Origin: Bowmanella pacifica
GTDB taxonomy: Bacteria; Pseudomonadota; Gammaproteobacteria; Enterobacterales; Alteromonadaceae
Direction of reading: 5' to 3'
Assembly (NCBI RefSeq): GCF_014645355.1
Contig: NZ_BMLS01000001.1
Span: forward strand, 1,116,001-1,180,000
DNA: 64,000 bases
Shown here: positions 21,777 to 31,040 of the stretch, one piece after another
Layout: the number at the start of each line of letters is the position of its first letter
Numbering within the stretch: the first letter of the stretch is position 1
Notes under the pieces: generated by a model
Told to the model about the DNA's origin: nothing
Databases searched by the model: none
The model's input: the letters and a program-made list of their open reading frames with translations, nothing else
Position numbers and translations under genes: made by a program

Positions 21777-22517
21777 TTATGGCTGCGGTTCACCGCGGTT
21801 ATCTACCGGGTTTATGACAAAATCAACCTGCAATGGCCCCCCCTGTGTAAGCACCTTACACAGGTTATCCGGGCTGTGCTGGCACATCCCCATGTGGGTA
21901 CGACGCTGACCATCCAATACAAACAAGGTCAGGTAATAACCTTGTTGTGGATCCAACTTAATGTTCTGGCCCAACACAAAGTCCTGCTGCGTCACAAATT
22001 CCTGCACATGGCTAAAATCTTCAATCACCAGGCTATCTACCCGCTGGGCGGCTTTATCTGCAATGCGCGGATCGTACTTAAACAAAACCAGTTCCAGGCG
22101 ACGCCCGTCAAAGGAACCCACGGATTTAGGAATCACAAACTCACCCACAACCTGAGCGGCAACCGGATTTACCACCATAGAGACTTCTTTACAGTTCTCC
22201 AGGTTCTCACCTTTTGCATTCAGTAGCATAGCCTCACTGCCCGGCCCGCTGCCTTTGGTCCACCAGATCAGACCTTCTCCCTGATATTTTGCGCCGCTGG
22301 CGCTGACCGTTAGGTTAAGAGGATGAATGCGTTGCTTGTATCTGATGCTGGCAGTCTGCTCTGTGGTATAGGCGGCCTCGACCAACTCACCACTGTCGCA
22401 GTGATATGAAACCGAAGGTAAGAAATCCTGTTCAGCCACGGAAGGGGCCGTTTTATCAGCCTGGCTACAAGCAAATAACAAGGGGCTAACAAGCAGCCAA
22501 GTAAATTTGTTACGCAT
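21777..22517 (-). CDS. Hypothetical lipoprotein
   Basis: A 246-residue protein with a type II signal ending in LLFAC (lipobox), hence probably lipid-anchored. The first part contains a C-type lysozyme-inhibitor-like pattern (SVSYHCDSGELVEAAY, ASIRYKQRIHPLNL, YQGEGLIWWTKGS) resembling the MliC domain, which binds and blocks host lysozymes. The second half is unassigned. The MliC assignment is a motif-level guess. Upstream of sseA on the same strand. Confidence 0.75.
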   Translation of the reverse strand: MRNKFTWLLVSPLLFACSQADKTAPSVAEQDFLPSVSYHCDSGELVEAAYTTEQTASIRYKQRIHPLNLTVSASGAKYQGEGLIWWTKGSGPGSEAMLLNAKGENLENCKEVSMVVNPVAAQVVGEFVIPKSVGSFDGRRLELVLFKYDPRIADKAAQRVDSLVIEDFSHVQEFVTQQDFVLGQNIKLDPQQGYYLTLFVLDGQRRTHMGMCQHSPDNLCKVLTQGGPLQVDFVINPVDNRGEPQP

Positions 22518-22551
22518 GGTTTACTCCTTGAGTCAGATAGAGCTCAATCTA

Positions 22552-22950
22552 TCACAGCCAACGTAAAGCGTCATAGGGATGCTGCCGTAAGCTTTGCAGA
22601 CGGCTGGCTAAATCCCCCACGTGGGCTTCCAGTTTATGGCCATCAGGATCCAGAAAGTACAGCGAATCGCCCTCGCTGCGATTCTCCTTCCATTGGACAA
22701 CCCCAGCTTCCATCATCCGCCGGAAAAAGTCAGCAAAGTCAGATTTTTCCAGGCTGAATGCCAGATGGGTGTAATCCGCTGCCGGGACAGGGGTATCCAG
22801 TGACAAACAAAGCCACAGTTCTCCCAGGCTTAAATAAGCGCCCCGCTGCCAAGTTACATGGCCTGTAAAGCCAAGTAGTCCGATATAAAAATCGACCGAG
22901 CGCTGCACATCGGCAACGGCCAGCGTAATATGATTGAGTCCTTTAAGCAT
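22552..22950 (-). CDS. fosA: Fosfomycin resistance glutathione transferase FosA
   Basis: Adds glutathione to fosfomycin in a Mn2+/K+-dependent reaction. The 132-residue VOC protein aligns with Pseudomonas aeruginosa FosA along its whole length, and every key residue I can place is kept: metal ligands His7, His62 and Glu108; Thr9; Tyr39; Trp46; the K+ loop SEGDS (92-96); Lys88; Tyr98; Arg117. ATG 22950 starts [12 protein letters not shown]. No mobile element is near, so it looks like an intrinsic chromosomal gene. Confidence 0.92.
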   Translation of the reverse strand: MLKGLNHITLAVADVQRSVDFYIGLLGFTGHVTWQRGAYLSLGELWLCLSLDTPVPAADYTHLAFSLEKSDFADFFRRMMEAGVVQWKENRSEGDSLYFLDPDGHKLEAHVGDLASRLQSLRQHPYDALRWL

Positions 22951-23012
22951 AACCAAAAGCCTGTTCACTAAGAGCACTTACGCTAACTCGGTGACCATGC
23001 GTTAGCAACGCT

Positions 23013-23591
23013 TCACTTGCCCTGCTCACCGTGCAATTTGGCCTGCGTCAGCCAATCTGCTTTTTGTACTTCACTGGCACTGATCATCGGGCCAAGCATT
23101 TGTTGCCTGAGAGTCTGAATACCACAAAATGCTAAGGTGGTTATTTTTAATTGTTTCATCGCCGGTGCGCCCTGCCACCAGCGAAAATACCAAGGCGGGG
23201 TATCCATAGTCAGTATCAGGCTGGCGGTTTTACCCCTCAGCAGTTTTTGCTGCATGGTCATGCCTTTTTCATAACGAAACGCAAAACCGGGTAAAAAAGT
23301 GCGGTCAAATAGACCTTTAAACTTAGCGGGCAATCCACCCCACCACACAGGACTATAAACCACCAAATGTTCCGCCCAGCTAAGCTGCTGTTGGAAATGT
23401 TCCAGACAGTCTTCCAGCGGTTGCACCTGCGCATAGCCTTGGCTTAAATCCGGGTTAAACGTCATGGCAGACAACAAACATAACTGCACATCATGGTCTT
23501 TGGATGCCCCTGCCTGATAAGACATGGCTAAAGATTCACTGAAACTACCGGCTTTGGGACTACCACTAATAACCAGAATTCGCTTTTTCAC
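23013..23591 (-). CDS. Flavodoxin-fold NAD(P)H:quinone reductase (MdaB/KefF-like)
   Basis: The FMN-binding start KKRILVISGSPKAGSFSESLA and the substrate-side motif VVYSPVWWGGLPAKFKGLFDRTFLPGFAF identify the flavodoxin-2 family of NAD(P)H quinone reductases. 192 residues, cytosolic. A GTG start is supported by AAAGGAG just upstream. The MerR gene directly upstream on the same strand ends 45 bases away, so redox-responsive co-expression is a reasonable inference. Confidence 0.88.
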   Translation of the reverse strand: MKKRILVISGSPKAGSFSESLAMSYQAGASKDHDVQLCLLSAMTFNPDLSQGYAQVQPLEDCLEHFQQQLSWAEHLVVYSPVWWGGLPAKFKGLFDRTFLPGFAFRYEKGMTMQQKLLRGKTASLILTMDTPPWYFRWWQGAPAMKQLKITTLAFCGIQTLRQQMLGPMISASEVQKADWLTQAKLHGEQGK

Positions 23592-23636
23592 ACTGACTCC
23601 TTTGATAAAACAAAGGCGCAGTCTAGCGTCTCCCCT

Positions 23637-23993
23637 TTAGGGCAGAGTCAATGGACAGTGACCAATTTCCTCACAGCAGGCATCCAATTGTTTGATACGC
23701 GCCTGAGTTTGCATAATCTGGGCTTCCATTTCAGCGCGGATCTCAAACAAAAATTGACGTATGCCCTGCCAATCCAAGACACCACTGTTATATCGCATCG
23801 CAGGCTGCAAACGAGCCAGGCTGATCCCCAGCTGTCTGGCTTCCCGAATCAACAATAAGGCGTCGATATGTGACTGCTCATACACCCGGTATGTGCCCTG
23901 ACGCTTGGGCGGCGTAATCAGCCCTTTTTCTTCATACAACCTTATGGCCTTAATCGTCAGGCCGGTCAGGGCGGCGACTTTACCTATATACAT
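23637..23993 (-). CDS. MerR family transcriptional regulator
   Basis: N-terminal winged helix MYIGKVAALTGLTIKAIRLYEEKGLI followed by a dimerisation helix and a C-terminal Cys pair (DACCEEIGHC). Cysteines in this region often sense metals or oxidants in MerR proteins such as CueR and SoxR, but the spacing here is not one I can assign. ATG 23993 is preferred. It probably controls itself and the quinone reductase downstream. Confidence 0.88.
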   Translation of the reverse strand: MYIGKVAALTGLTIKAIRLYEEKGLITPPKRQGTYRVYEQSHIDALLLIREARQLGISLARLQPAMRYNSGVLDWQGIRQFLFEIRAEMEAQIMQTQARIKQLDACCEEIGHCPLTLP

Positions 23994-24190
23994 AACGTGC
24001 AACCTTGCCCGGCGTTATCTGCGCTAGGATTCTCAGCCAGTGCCAAAGGCATGATGGGAGTCAAAGACACAACAAGCACTTTCGTTCCTTAATCTGATAA
24101 AGGTTCTGCGTCTGCATTATGCGCAAATCTTTCCTCACAAAGAATACTCTTTCTTGATCCACCAATTTGCTTAGGTTCTGCCGATAGGTT

Positions 24191-24931
24191 CTAGAGACTA
24201 CGACTGGACTGAAAACAAACCACAGGTTGATGCTCAATAAAGGTATCCCAGTAGCCGGGCAGGTAATCAGCCTGGGCGCTGGGTGACACCTGTGGCTCCA
24301 GCCATAGTAAGTCGGTGAGTCCGGCCAGAGAAAAGGCCTGTTCGTGAGTTTGGCGACTTAAGTGGTAGTTGGTGACAGTGATCATCTCATCACCAGGCAG
24401 AAAAAAGCGATAACTGAACGGCATGCCTTCCTCAACGGCCGCAGGGTCGCGGGTGAAACCATAAGGCCGCATACTCAGCAGCTCACCGCTGTAGTCCGGA
24501 TTACTGTTAATTCCGATAAAACGTCCACCTGGCCGCAAATGCCTGGCCACAATTTGACACATGCGGCTGAGATCCTGCGCCGACTGTGCATAGTTAAGCA
24601 GATAACTGGCAAACACCAGGTCGAACTGCTGAGACAATTGCAGGTCGCGCACATCACAGCGGATAAAATCAATGCCCAGTGGTCGCTTCATTTCCTGCTG
24701 TTGCGCCAGGTTGATCATGGCCGACGAGATATCTACCCCCACCACTTTCTTCGCCCCACGATAGCGCAGCATACGGGTATGAAATCCTTCACCACAAGCA
24801 AGATCCAGTACACTTTGGCCGCTCAGATCGCCCACCAATTCGGATAACATAAACATTTCAATATGCTGCCGCCAGGGTTGCAACTTGGCGCGGCGATATT
24901 CTTCGGCTATACCGTCGTAGTCTGTGGTCAT
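24191..24931 (-). CDS. Class I SAM-dependent methyltransferase
   Basis: A 246-residue protein with motif I VLDLACGEGFHTRMLRYRG, an acidic loop VVGVDIS, and FIRCDVRDL. The remainder resembles UbiE/Methyltransf_11-type small-molecule methylases (SYLLNYAQ, LRPGGRFIGIN). Substrate unknown. It stands alone on the minus strand. Confidence 0.88.
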   Translation of the reverse strand: MTTDYDGIAEEYRRAKLQPWRQHIEMFMLSELVGDLSGQSVLDLACGEGFHTRMLRYRGAKKVVGVDISSAMINLAQQQEMKRPLGIDFIRCDVRDLQLSQQFDLVFASYLLNYAQSAQDLSRMCQIVARHLRPGGRFIGINSNPDYSGELLSMRPYGFTRDPAAVEEGMPFSYRFFLPGDEMITVTNYHLSRQTHEQAFSLAGLTDLLWLEPQVSPSAQADYLPGYWDTFIEHQPVVCFQSSRSL

Positions 24932-25002
24932 AATGGCAACGGCGGTCCCATCCCTGTCAGCGACAAGCTATGAGTATGTTGGGCGAATAGCGGATAGGCA
25001 AA

Positions 25003-25419
25003 TTACCCGGCAGGAAAAGCCGGGCCTTTTAGCTCAATAATATTGTTGTCTGGATCCTTAAAGTACAAGGACAAGCCCTGACCTTCAGCGCCAAAATTCA
25101 GGCTGGCTGGCCCAAGTGGGGTTATTCCAAAAGCTGCCAAATGGGCCACCAGCCCGGCTTCATCAAAGGGCTCAATACGCAAACAGAAATGGTCAACATT
25201 ATGCCCTTCGACGCCGGGCCCCCGACCACCTTGCTGTCCTAGCTTGCCAACCAGACTAATCAGATCAATCAGAGACGAGCCGGCGCGTAGATGAACCAGC
25301 CCCAGATGGGCTTGTCGTTTCACTACTTCACAGCCCAGAACCTGCTGATAAAAGTGGACACTGCGCTCCAGGTCCACCACCCGCAGGACCAGATGATCAA
25401 TGGCTTGGATGTTAACCAT
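25003..25419 (-). CDS. VOC (glyoxalase/dioxygenase fold) family protein
   Basis: A 138-residue VOC domain with two beta-alpha-beta-beta-beta modules (IDHLVLRVVDLERSVHFYQQ and NVDHFCLRIEPF, ending FKDPDNNIIELKGP). Potential metal ligands His9, His near VDHF and Glu near IIELKG are present. It begins six bases after the prpE stop on the same strand, so it is probably co-transcribed with prpE. Reaction unknown. Confidence 0.85.
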   Translation of the reverse strand: MVNIQAIDHLVLRVVDLERSVHFYQQVLGCEVVKRQAHLGLVHLRAGSSLIDLISLVGKLGQQGGRGPGVEGHNVDHFCLRIEPFDEAGLVAHLAAFGITPLGPASLNFGAEGQGLSLYFKDPDNNIIELKGPAFPAG

Positions 25420-25425
25420 CAAAGC

Positions 25426-27321
25426 TCAGGAAGCCTTTACCACACCCTGCGACTGCATCAGGGACTCAATTTCAGACAAACTGGCCGGATCATCAATAGT
25501 GGAGGGTACTGCATACTCCTGCCCATCGGCTATCTGGCGCAGTAGCTTGCGCAAAATCTTACCGGAACGGGTTTTAGGTAAACGCTGCACCACCACCGCC
25601 CGTTGGAAACAGGCAATGGGGCCAATCTCGCTGCGCACCATAGCCACCAGCTCTTCTTGCAAACGGGACTCCTCTATCTCTACCCCGTCTTTGAGTAACA
25701 CCAGACCAATAGGCACCTGCCCTTTTAGCTCATCATGGATACCAATCACGCTGCATTCGGCCACCGCGGCGTGAGCAGCCAGAATTTCTTCCATCTCACC
25801 GGTGGAAAGCCGGTGCCCGGCCACGTTAATCACATCGTCGGTACGCCCCATAATAAACACGTATCCGTCCTTATCTTTGTAACCACCGTCGCCGGAACAG
25901 TAGTAACCCGGGTAGTCCCGCAAATAGCCGGCCTGAAAACGTTCATGATTGCCCCAGATGGTCGGTAAACACCCTGGCGGCAGCGGCAGCTTAATGGCAA
26001 TCGCCCCTTGCTGACCATCCGGCATGGGTTGACCATTACCGTCCAGCACCTGAACATCAAATCCGGGCACCGGCAACGTAGAAGAACCAGGTTTAGGCGG
26101 CATATCTTCAATACCGGTTGGATTGGCACAGATGGCCCACCCCGTTTCGGTTTGCCACCAATGGTCAATCACGGGTTTGCCGGTATGTTTCACCACCCAG
26201 TCATAAGTGGGCGGGTCAAGGCGTTCACCGGCCATAAAAATGGCGCGCAGCTTACCTATATTGTAGCGTTCAAGCTTGGTTGCCTCCGGGTCTTCCTTCT
26301 TAATGGCCCTAAAGGCCGTAGGCGCAGCAAACAGGACTTTCACCCCATACTCCTGCACCACCCGCCAAAACGCACCGGCATCCGGCGTGCGCACAGGTTT
26401 ACCTTCATACAATAGGGTAGTGCAACCAGCCAACAACGGTCCGTACACTATGTAGGAATGTCCCACTACCCAACCCACATCGGAGGCCGCCCAAAACACT
26501 TCCCCCGGCTGCATGTTGTAAATAGATTGCATGGAATAGTTCAAGGCGACCGCATGGCCACCATTGTCTCTGACAACCCCCTTGGGTTTACCTGTGGTTC
26601 CCGAGGTATACAGAATATAGAGTGGATCGGTTCCGGCCACTGGCACACAATCTGCGGGCGTTGCTTTGGCCATAGCCTCGTGCCAATCCAGATCCCGCTC
26701 TGAGCTTAATTGTACCGGTGCCTGTTCGCGCTCCAGAATAATGCAACGCAGCGGTTTATAACTGGAACGTTCAATGGCGGCATCCAGCATCGGCTTGTAT
26801 TCAATGACCTTATTCACCTCGATACCACAAGACGCAGACACCACCACCTTAGGTTCAGCATCTTCAATGCGCAGCGCCAGTTCGTGAGGGGCAAAACCGC
26901 CAAACACCACGGAATGAATAGCCCCTAACCTGGCAACTGCCAACATAGCAACCAAAGCCTCTGGCACCATTGGCATGTAGATCACTACCCGGTCGCCTTT
27001 TTCCACTCCTTGCGCCTTAAGCACGCCAGCAAATAAGGCGACTTGCTTGAGCAAGCTGGCGTAGCTGATCTGCTTTTTCTGATTACTGACCGGAGAGTCA
27101 TAGATGATGGCGGTTTGCTCGCCACGGCCTTGTTCCACATGCCAGTCGAGGGCCATATACGCGGTATTCATCTGGCCATCAGCGAACCAGCGCTGCATGC
27201 CGTTTGCATCCGTGCTGAGAATAGTCTGAGGCTGACGAAACCAGGGCAGTTCAGCAGCTTTTTCTTGCCAAAAGGCTTCAGGTTCGCGGATAGCGCGTTG
27301 ATATTCACTTTGGTATGACAT
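25426..27321 (-). CDS. prpE: Propionyl-CoA synthetase
   Basis: ATP + propionate + CoA to propionyl-CoA via propionyl-AMP. The adenylate-forming enzyme shows the P-loop-like YTSGTTGKPKGVV, the PrpE-typical VFGGFAPHELALRIEDAEPK, and the C-terminal acetylatable lysine RLPKTRSGKILRK. Starting at ATG 27321 gives 631 residues, normal for PrpE; an upstream in-frame extension of 50 residues has no family match. The methylcitrate cycle genes are not in the window. A VOC gene follows in the same operon. Confidence 0.93.
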   Translation of the reverse strand: MSYQSEYQRAIREPEAFWQEKAAELPWFRQPQTILSTDANGMQRWFADGQMNTAYMALDWHVEQGRGEQTAIIYDSPVSNQKKQISYASLLKQVALFAGVLKAQGVEKGDRVVIYMPMVPEALVAMLAVARLGAIHSVVFGGFAPHELALRIEDAEPKVVVSASCGIEVNKVIEYKPMLDAAIERSSYKPLRCIILEREQAPVQLSSERDLDWHEAMAKATPADCVPVAGTDPLYILYTSGTTGKPKGVVRDNGGHAVALNYSMQSIYNMQPGEVFWAASDVGWVVGHSYIVYGPLLAGCTTLLYEGKPVRTPDAGAFWRVVQEYGVKVLFAAPTAFRAIKKEDPEATKLERYNIGKLRAIFMAGERLDPPTYDWVVKHTGKPVIDHWWQTETGWAICANPTGIEDMPPKPGSSTLPVPGFDVQVLDGNGQPMPDGQQGAIAIKLPLPPGCLPTIWGNHERFQAGYLRDYPGYYCSGDGGYKDKDGYVFIMGRTDDVINVAGHRLSTGEMEEILAAHAAVAECSVIGIHDELKGQVPIGLVLLKDGVEIEESRLQEELVAMVRSEIGPIACFQRAVVVQRLPKTRSGKILRKLLRQIADGQEYAVPSTIDDPASLSEIESLMQSQGVVKAS

Positions 27322-27515
27322 GTTCGCTTCACCTTGTTGCAGGGTTGGCCTTTTTAGTAAGGCTCTAAGCTGAGTGATAGGGCTCAGCCTTGAATATTTA
27401 TTATGCAACTGTAGACAAAACATGCAGGTTTTGGCATTAGACTTAAGGATAACCCGCCATATTGTCGACAATCATCCACTACAACCTGGTTTACCGGCGA
27501 ATAAAATCAACACTG

Positions 27516-27965
27516 TTACTGCTCGGGCACCACGGCCTCAACCAACAACGCCAGTAAGCTCAGGGACTCCTGCCAGCCAGCATAGCAAAGCTCGGCCGGA
27601 ATAGCCTCAGGCACGCCTTCCTGCACTATGGTTAATTCGGTACCGCATAACACCGGCTTAAACGCAATGCTCACCTGCATCTGGCCGGCCAAATTAGGAT
27701 CGTCAAACTGGTCGCTGTAGCGAATCAGGCGCCCCGGCTCAAGGGCCAGGTAGCGACCTCCGAATGCATGACACTGACCTGTAGAAAAGTTACTGAATGA
27801 CATCTTATACCCCCCTCCCACCCGGGCATCCATTTCCTGAATCTGTCCGGTAAAGCCATGAGGAGGTAGCCACTTAAGCATGGCAGCAGGGTCGATAAAG
27901 GCACGATAGGCCTTCTCGGGCGAGGTACGCAGTATGCGATGAAGACGAATAGTCTGACCTGACAT
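27516..27965 (-). CDS. SRPBCC (AHSA1) domain protein
   Basis: A 149-residue START-like protein of the activator-of-Hsp90-homologue type, with the family opening IRLHRILRTSPEKAYRAFIDPAAMLKWLPP and closing GWQESLSLLALLVEA. Binds hydrophobic ligands in the family; actual role unknown. Divergence of the upstream gene is absent, and it stands as a single gene. Confidence 0.9.
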   Translation of the reverse strand: MSGQTIRLHRILRTSPEKAYRAFIDPAAMLKWLPPHGFTGQIQEMDARVGGGYKMSFSNFSTGQCHAFGGRYLALEPGRLIRYSDQFDDPNLAGQMQVSIAFKPVLCGTELTIVQEGVPEAIPAELCYAGWQESLSLLALLVEAVVPEQ

Positions 27966-28026
27966 AGCAATCTCCTGTTGAAGTTAACAGCATAGAATAT
28001 AGTTACGCTATGTAGTCGAACTTCAA

Positions 28027-28530
28027 TTATAGGTTTCGACAGCCCAGAGGTATTTCGCTTTCCAACCTTAGCAGCCTATCCACCGAGTGCTGATAAATCC
28101 GGGTTTTGGCACCGAATAACGAATAGCCGTCGGCCAGGCGCTGCCAGCCAAACTTTTCGTATAACCCCTGATGATCTGTGGTCAGGTAGAGTTGCTCAAA
28201 CCCCATCGCCCCGGCTTGCTTAGCCGCATGGACAAAAATACCTTGGCTAAGCCGCTGGCCCCGTTCAGATTCCTCTATAAACAGGCAAGCCAGCCAGGGC
28301 CATAAGTCACAGCGACTGATAAAGTCATTGGTAATCAGTCCGTAGCATCCCACCGCTTGCTGACCTTTCAACAACAAAAAGAACTTAGGTAACTGTTTCA
28401 CCCCGGCGGAATGTGCGATGGCATCCAGATAAAAGCCGTGATTATGGCTGTTACCCCATTTGCTGTGAAAATAGTCTGCCGCGGCGTCCACGCCGTATTC
28501 AGTGGCATCCATAATCTGGTAGTCCATCAT
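28027..28530 (-). CDS. GNAT family N-acetyltransferase
   Basis: A 167-residue acetyltransferase from ATG 28530. The acetyl-CoA-binding segment ERGQRLSQGIFVHAAKQAGAMG (Q/RxxGxG/A-like, here degenerate) and C-terminal LYEKFGW are visible. The start overlaps the stop of the DUF998 gene as ATGA, so translation is probably coupled. Substrate unknown. Confidence 0.85.
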   Translation of the reverse strand: MMDYQIMDATEYGVDAAADYFHSKWGNSHNHGFYLDAIAHSAGVKQLPKFFLLLKGQQAVGCYGLITNDFISRCDLWPWLACLFIEESERGQRLSQGIFVHAAKQAGAMGFEQLYLTTDHQGLYEKFGWQRLADGYSLFGAKTRIYQHSVDRLLRLESEIPLGCRNL

Positions 28531-29132
28531 CCCAACCAAAGCAATAAGGACAAAACCGCTAACCACAGTAGCTGCGCACCATAACTTAAGCGCTGATGCA
28601 GACCCGGGTTAGTTCTGGCCTTGTAGGCCCTGCCAAGGGTCAGACTAAAAAGCAGCGTGGCAACAAGGCAAGCCAGGGAGAACCACTGAAACCCGGCAGG
28701 AAGGTAAGTATTGTCTGGAAGGGTAAAAACTAACGCCGGCGCAATCAGCAAGCTCAGCAGCATCACCATACCGGCCCAGGAATGAATCTGGCAATGCCGG
28801 CTTGGCGTTGCGGTATAAGCATCGAAGTCCATAGGAAAATACCCGGCCACCCAGGTCGCCACACCATGCAGGATAATCAGACCACCCATCCACTGTAATC
28901 CAGTGGGCGCATCAGGTAAGGCAAGCAGCGCATAACCAAACAGGCAGAACAGCAGCCCCAGCGGGTAATTATTAATCTTTGGCGACAGCTTCTGGGTAGG
29001 GCTACCGGTGGCCCCCAGTTCACTACAAAACTGTCGGCTGTGGTTATAACCAGGGTAGCGGCTGGCGGCGATTGTAACCCCAATCACCATCCAGATAGTT
29101 GCCAGCAGGCCAGTGAGAATCAGTACATCCAT
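28527..29132 (-). CDS. DUF998 family integral membrane protein
   Basis: A 201-residue protein with about six transmembrane helices and the DUF998 features SRQFCSELGATGSPTQ and HSWAGMVMLLSLLIAPAL. Function of the family is not known. It is translated upstream of, and overlaps by four bases, the GNAT gene. Confidence 0.82.
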   Translation of the reverse strand: MDVLILTGLLATIWMVIGVTIAASRYPGYNHSRQFCSELGATGSPTQKLSPKINNYPLGLLFCLFGYALLALPDAPTGLQWMGGLIILHGVATWVAGYFPMDFDAYTATPSRHCQIHSWAGMVMLLSLLIAPALVFTLPDNTYLPAGFQWFSLACLVATLLFSLTLGRAYKARTNPGLHQRLSYGAQLLWLAVLSLLLWLG

Positions 29133-29160
29133 ATACCTACTCCATAAAAGGTATGACAGG

Positions 29161-30267
29161 TTAGATCAGCAGAGGTAACAGCACATTGCGGCTAATCCTG
29201 TGATGGGTGGCATTGGCGTATTTCGCCGAATAGCCATTAAACATCAGAACCAACAACAAGTCTCGCTCCGGCACATATTGCACCAGGGCAGTGTAGCCAT
29301 AATCGGTACTGCCCCCCATTTGCCAGATAGACATACCGCTGCTGCCGCTGATTGCCCAGTTTCCCAGGGTCCATTTCTTATTCACCGGTTGGAACACCAA
29401 GCCGGTAAGCTCAGAAGAAAGTTGTCCGCCTCCCTGCAAGGCCTGAAACCAGCGCTGTAAGTCATCTACGCTCGAGACCATGCCGCCTGAACCGATCAAT
29501 GCCCAGGTTAGCGGTTTGGCAAACGTCGTCTGGCCGCTGTCCTTTCCACCATAGCCTTTGGCGACATACTGAGTATCCAGCGCCTGGTCCGCATAAAAAC
29601 GGGTTTTGTTAAGTTGCAGGGGAGCAAGCAGTTGCTGCTGTACATAATCGCGAAAATCCATCCCGGAAACCCGTTCAACAATGGCGGCCAATAAGGTGTA
29701 GGCAGCATTGGAGTAGGTAATATCGGTACCCGGCTGACTCAGCAGCGGCAAACTAAGAATACGTCGCTCGGCCTCGTCTCTGTCTATCGGCTCAAAATCA
29801 GACGTATTGTGAAAATTGTCCAAGCCACTTTGATGGGCTAAGAGTTGTTCAATATTGATGTCACGTTTATCAGCCGGTGCATTGGGATAAAACTCAACAA
29901 GGCGGCTGCTCAGAGATAATTTACCTTGCACATGCAGTTGCAAAACCGCCGCTGCGGTAAAGGTTTTGGCAATAGAGCCCATGTCATACAGATTCTGGCT
30001 GTCATTATGCTTGTGTAAGGCGCGGTCTGCATCGCCGTAACCACATTCAAACAGCAATTGCTGATGCTGAACAACACGCACCATACCGTCAAACGTGCCC
30101 TGAATATGCTCACTGGTCAGTGCTTGATCCAGTCGCTTGGCCTGCTCTGTGGGGGTGGGGCAAAAGGGGCGTGGCGTGCGCTGGGCACTTTGCTGAGATG
30201 GCGGACTGCTACAGGCGACCAGTGTTAACAATAAAACCAGGCTAACACCGCCAAGCAACCACTTCAT
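29161..30267 (-). CDS. Serine beta-lactamase-like (class C fold) lipoprotein hydrolase
   Basis: A 368-residue protein with lipobox LVAC, then a beta-lactamase/D-Ala-D-Ala peptidase fold. The catalytic SxxK is SIAK in MGSIAKTFTAAAVLQL, and the second motif is YSN in TYSNAAYTLLAAIVE. The third motif is not obvious, so beta-lactam hydrolysis should not be assumed; esterase or peptidase action is equally likely. A strong ribosome site GAAGGAG precedes ATG 30267. Confidence 0.88.
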   Translation of the reverse strand: MKWLLGGVSLVLLLTLVACSSPPSQQSAQRTPRPFCPTPTEQAKRLDQALTSEHIQGTFDGMVRVVQHQQLLFECGYGDADRALHKHNDSQNLYDMGSIAKTFTAAAVLQLHVQGKLSLSSRLVEFYPNAPADKRDINIEQLLAHQSGLDNFHNTSDFEPIDRDEAERRILSLPLLSQPGTDITYSNAAYTLLAAIVERVSGMDFRDYVQQQLLAPLQLNKTRFYADQALDTQYVAKGYGGKDSGQTTFAKPLTWALIGSGGMVSSVDDLQRWFQALQGGGQLSSELTGLVFQPVNKKWTLGNWAISGSSGMSIWQMGGSTDYGYTALVQYVPERDLLLVLMFNGYSAKYANATHHRISRNVLLPLLI

Positions 30268-30436
30268 CAGACTCTCCTTCGCAATTTAGGGTGTTCCGTT
30301 TACATGACGAAACATAAGGGCTGCAGGTTTGCGCAGCGCGTGGGCACAGTATCTCCGCGTTTGCACAGTGATGCAATTTGATCTAGTCCAGCACCAGGAG
30401 TGGCACGACCAGAGGCCGTGAATATTTTCCCGTTCT

Positions 30437-30910
30437 TTATCCCACCATATAGGTGCCTGTGCCGAACGCGATATGCTCTCCCTGCTCGTTATGCAGTTCC
30501 ATTCGACAAACGGCTACCCGACTTCCCTTGCGGATCACATTGGCGGTAGCGATAAATTCACTGCCCTTACCAGGGCGCAGATAGTCCACCCGCATATCAA
30601 TAGTGCCGATGCGCGCCAATTGCTGCTGAAACTGGGCCAGGGTTAGTTGTGGCATATCCCTCACCACATGCAGGATAGCCATCAGCCCACCAACAGTATC
30701 CAGTACCGCGGCGGTTACCCCACCATGCAGTATTTTCTGGATTGGATTGCCCATTAAACCATCATGCCAGGGCAGCCGAACTTCCACGCCGTCACCATCG
30801 AACTGGCTGATTTGCAGCCCCAGCAATTGATTAAACGGCATATGTTCGCGGAACACGCCAGCCACGTATTCGGCTAATTGTTTGCTATCTAAAACCCCTT
30901 GCGTATGCAC
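30437..30910 (-). CDS. Hotdog-fold thioesterase (YigI-like)
   Basis: A 157-residue PaaI/4HBT-type protein with motif HGGVTAAVLDTVGGL, where the Asp acts in acyl-CoA hydrolysis. E. coli yigI lies near recQ, and this gene is divergent from recQ with about 130 bases between them, so YigI orthology is likely. The start is GTG 30910, with GAGGG eight bases upstream. Confidence 0.85.
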   Translation of the reverse strand: MHTQGVLDSKQLAEYVAGVFREHMPFNQLLGLQISQFDGDGVEVRLPWHDGLMGNPIQKILHGGVTAAVLDTVGGLMAILHVVRDMPQLTLAQFQQQLARIGTIDMRVDYLRPGKGSEFIATANVIRKGSRVAVCRMELHNEQGEHIAFGTGTYMVG

Positions 30911-31040
30911 AATTCAACCCTCTGGTTTGACCTGTTAGCATCATAACAGGCTTTTCCCTCGCCAATGCAAGCCATTGTCGTCATGAATTGTCGGCAACTT
31001 TGGGGTAGACTAGCCGCCCTGTTTTCCAGCTGCTTTGCCC

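Noticed and set aside
29161-30267. Antibiotic-resistance beta-lactamase
   Set aside because: The SxxK and YxN motifs exist in many esterases and peptidases, and the third motif is not clear.
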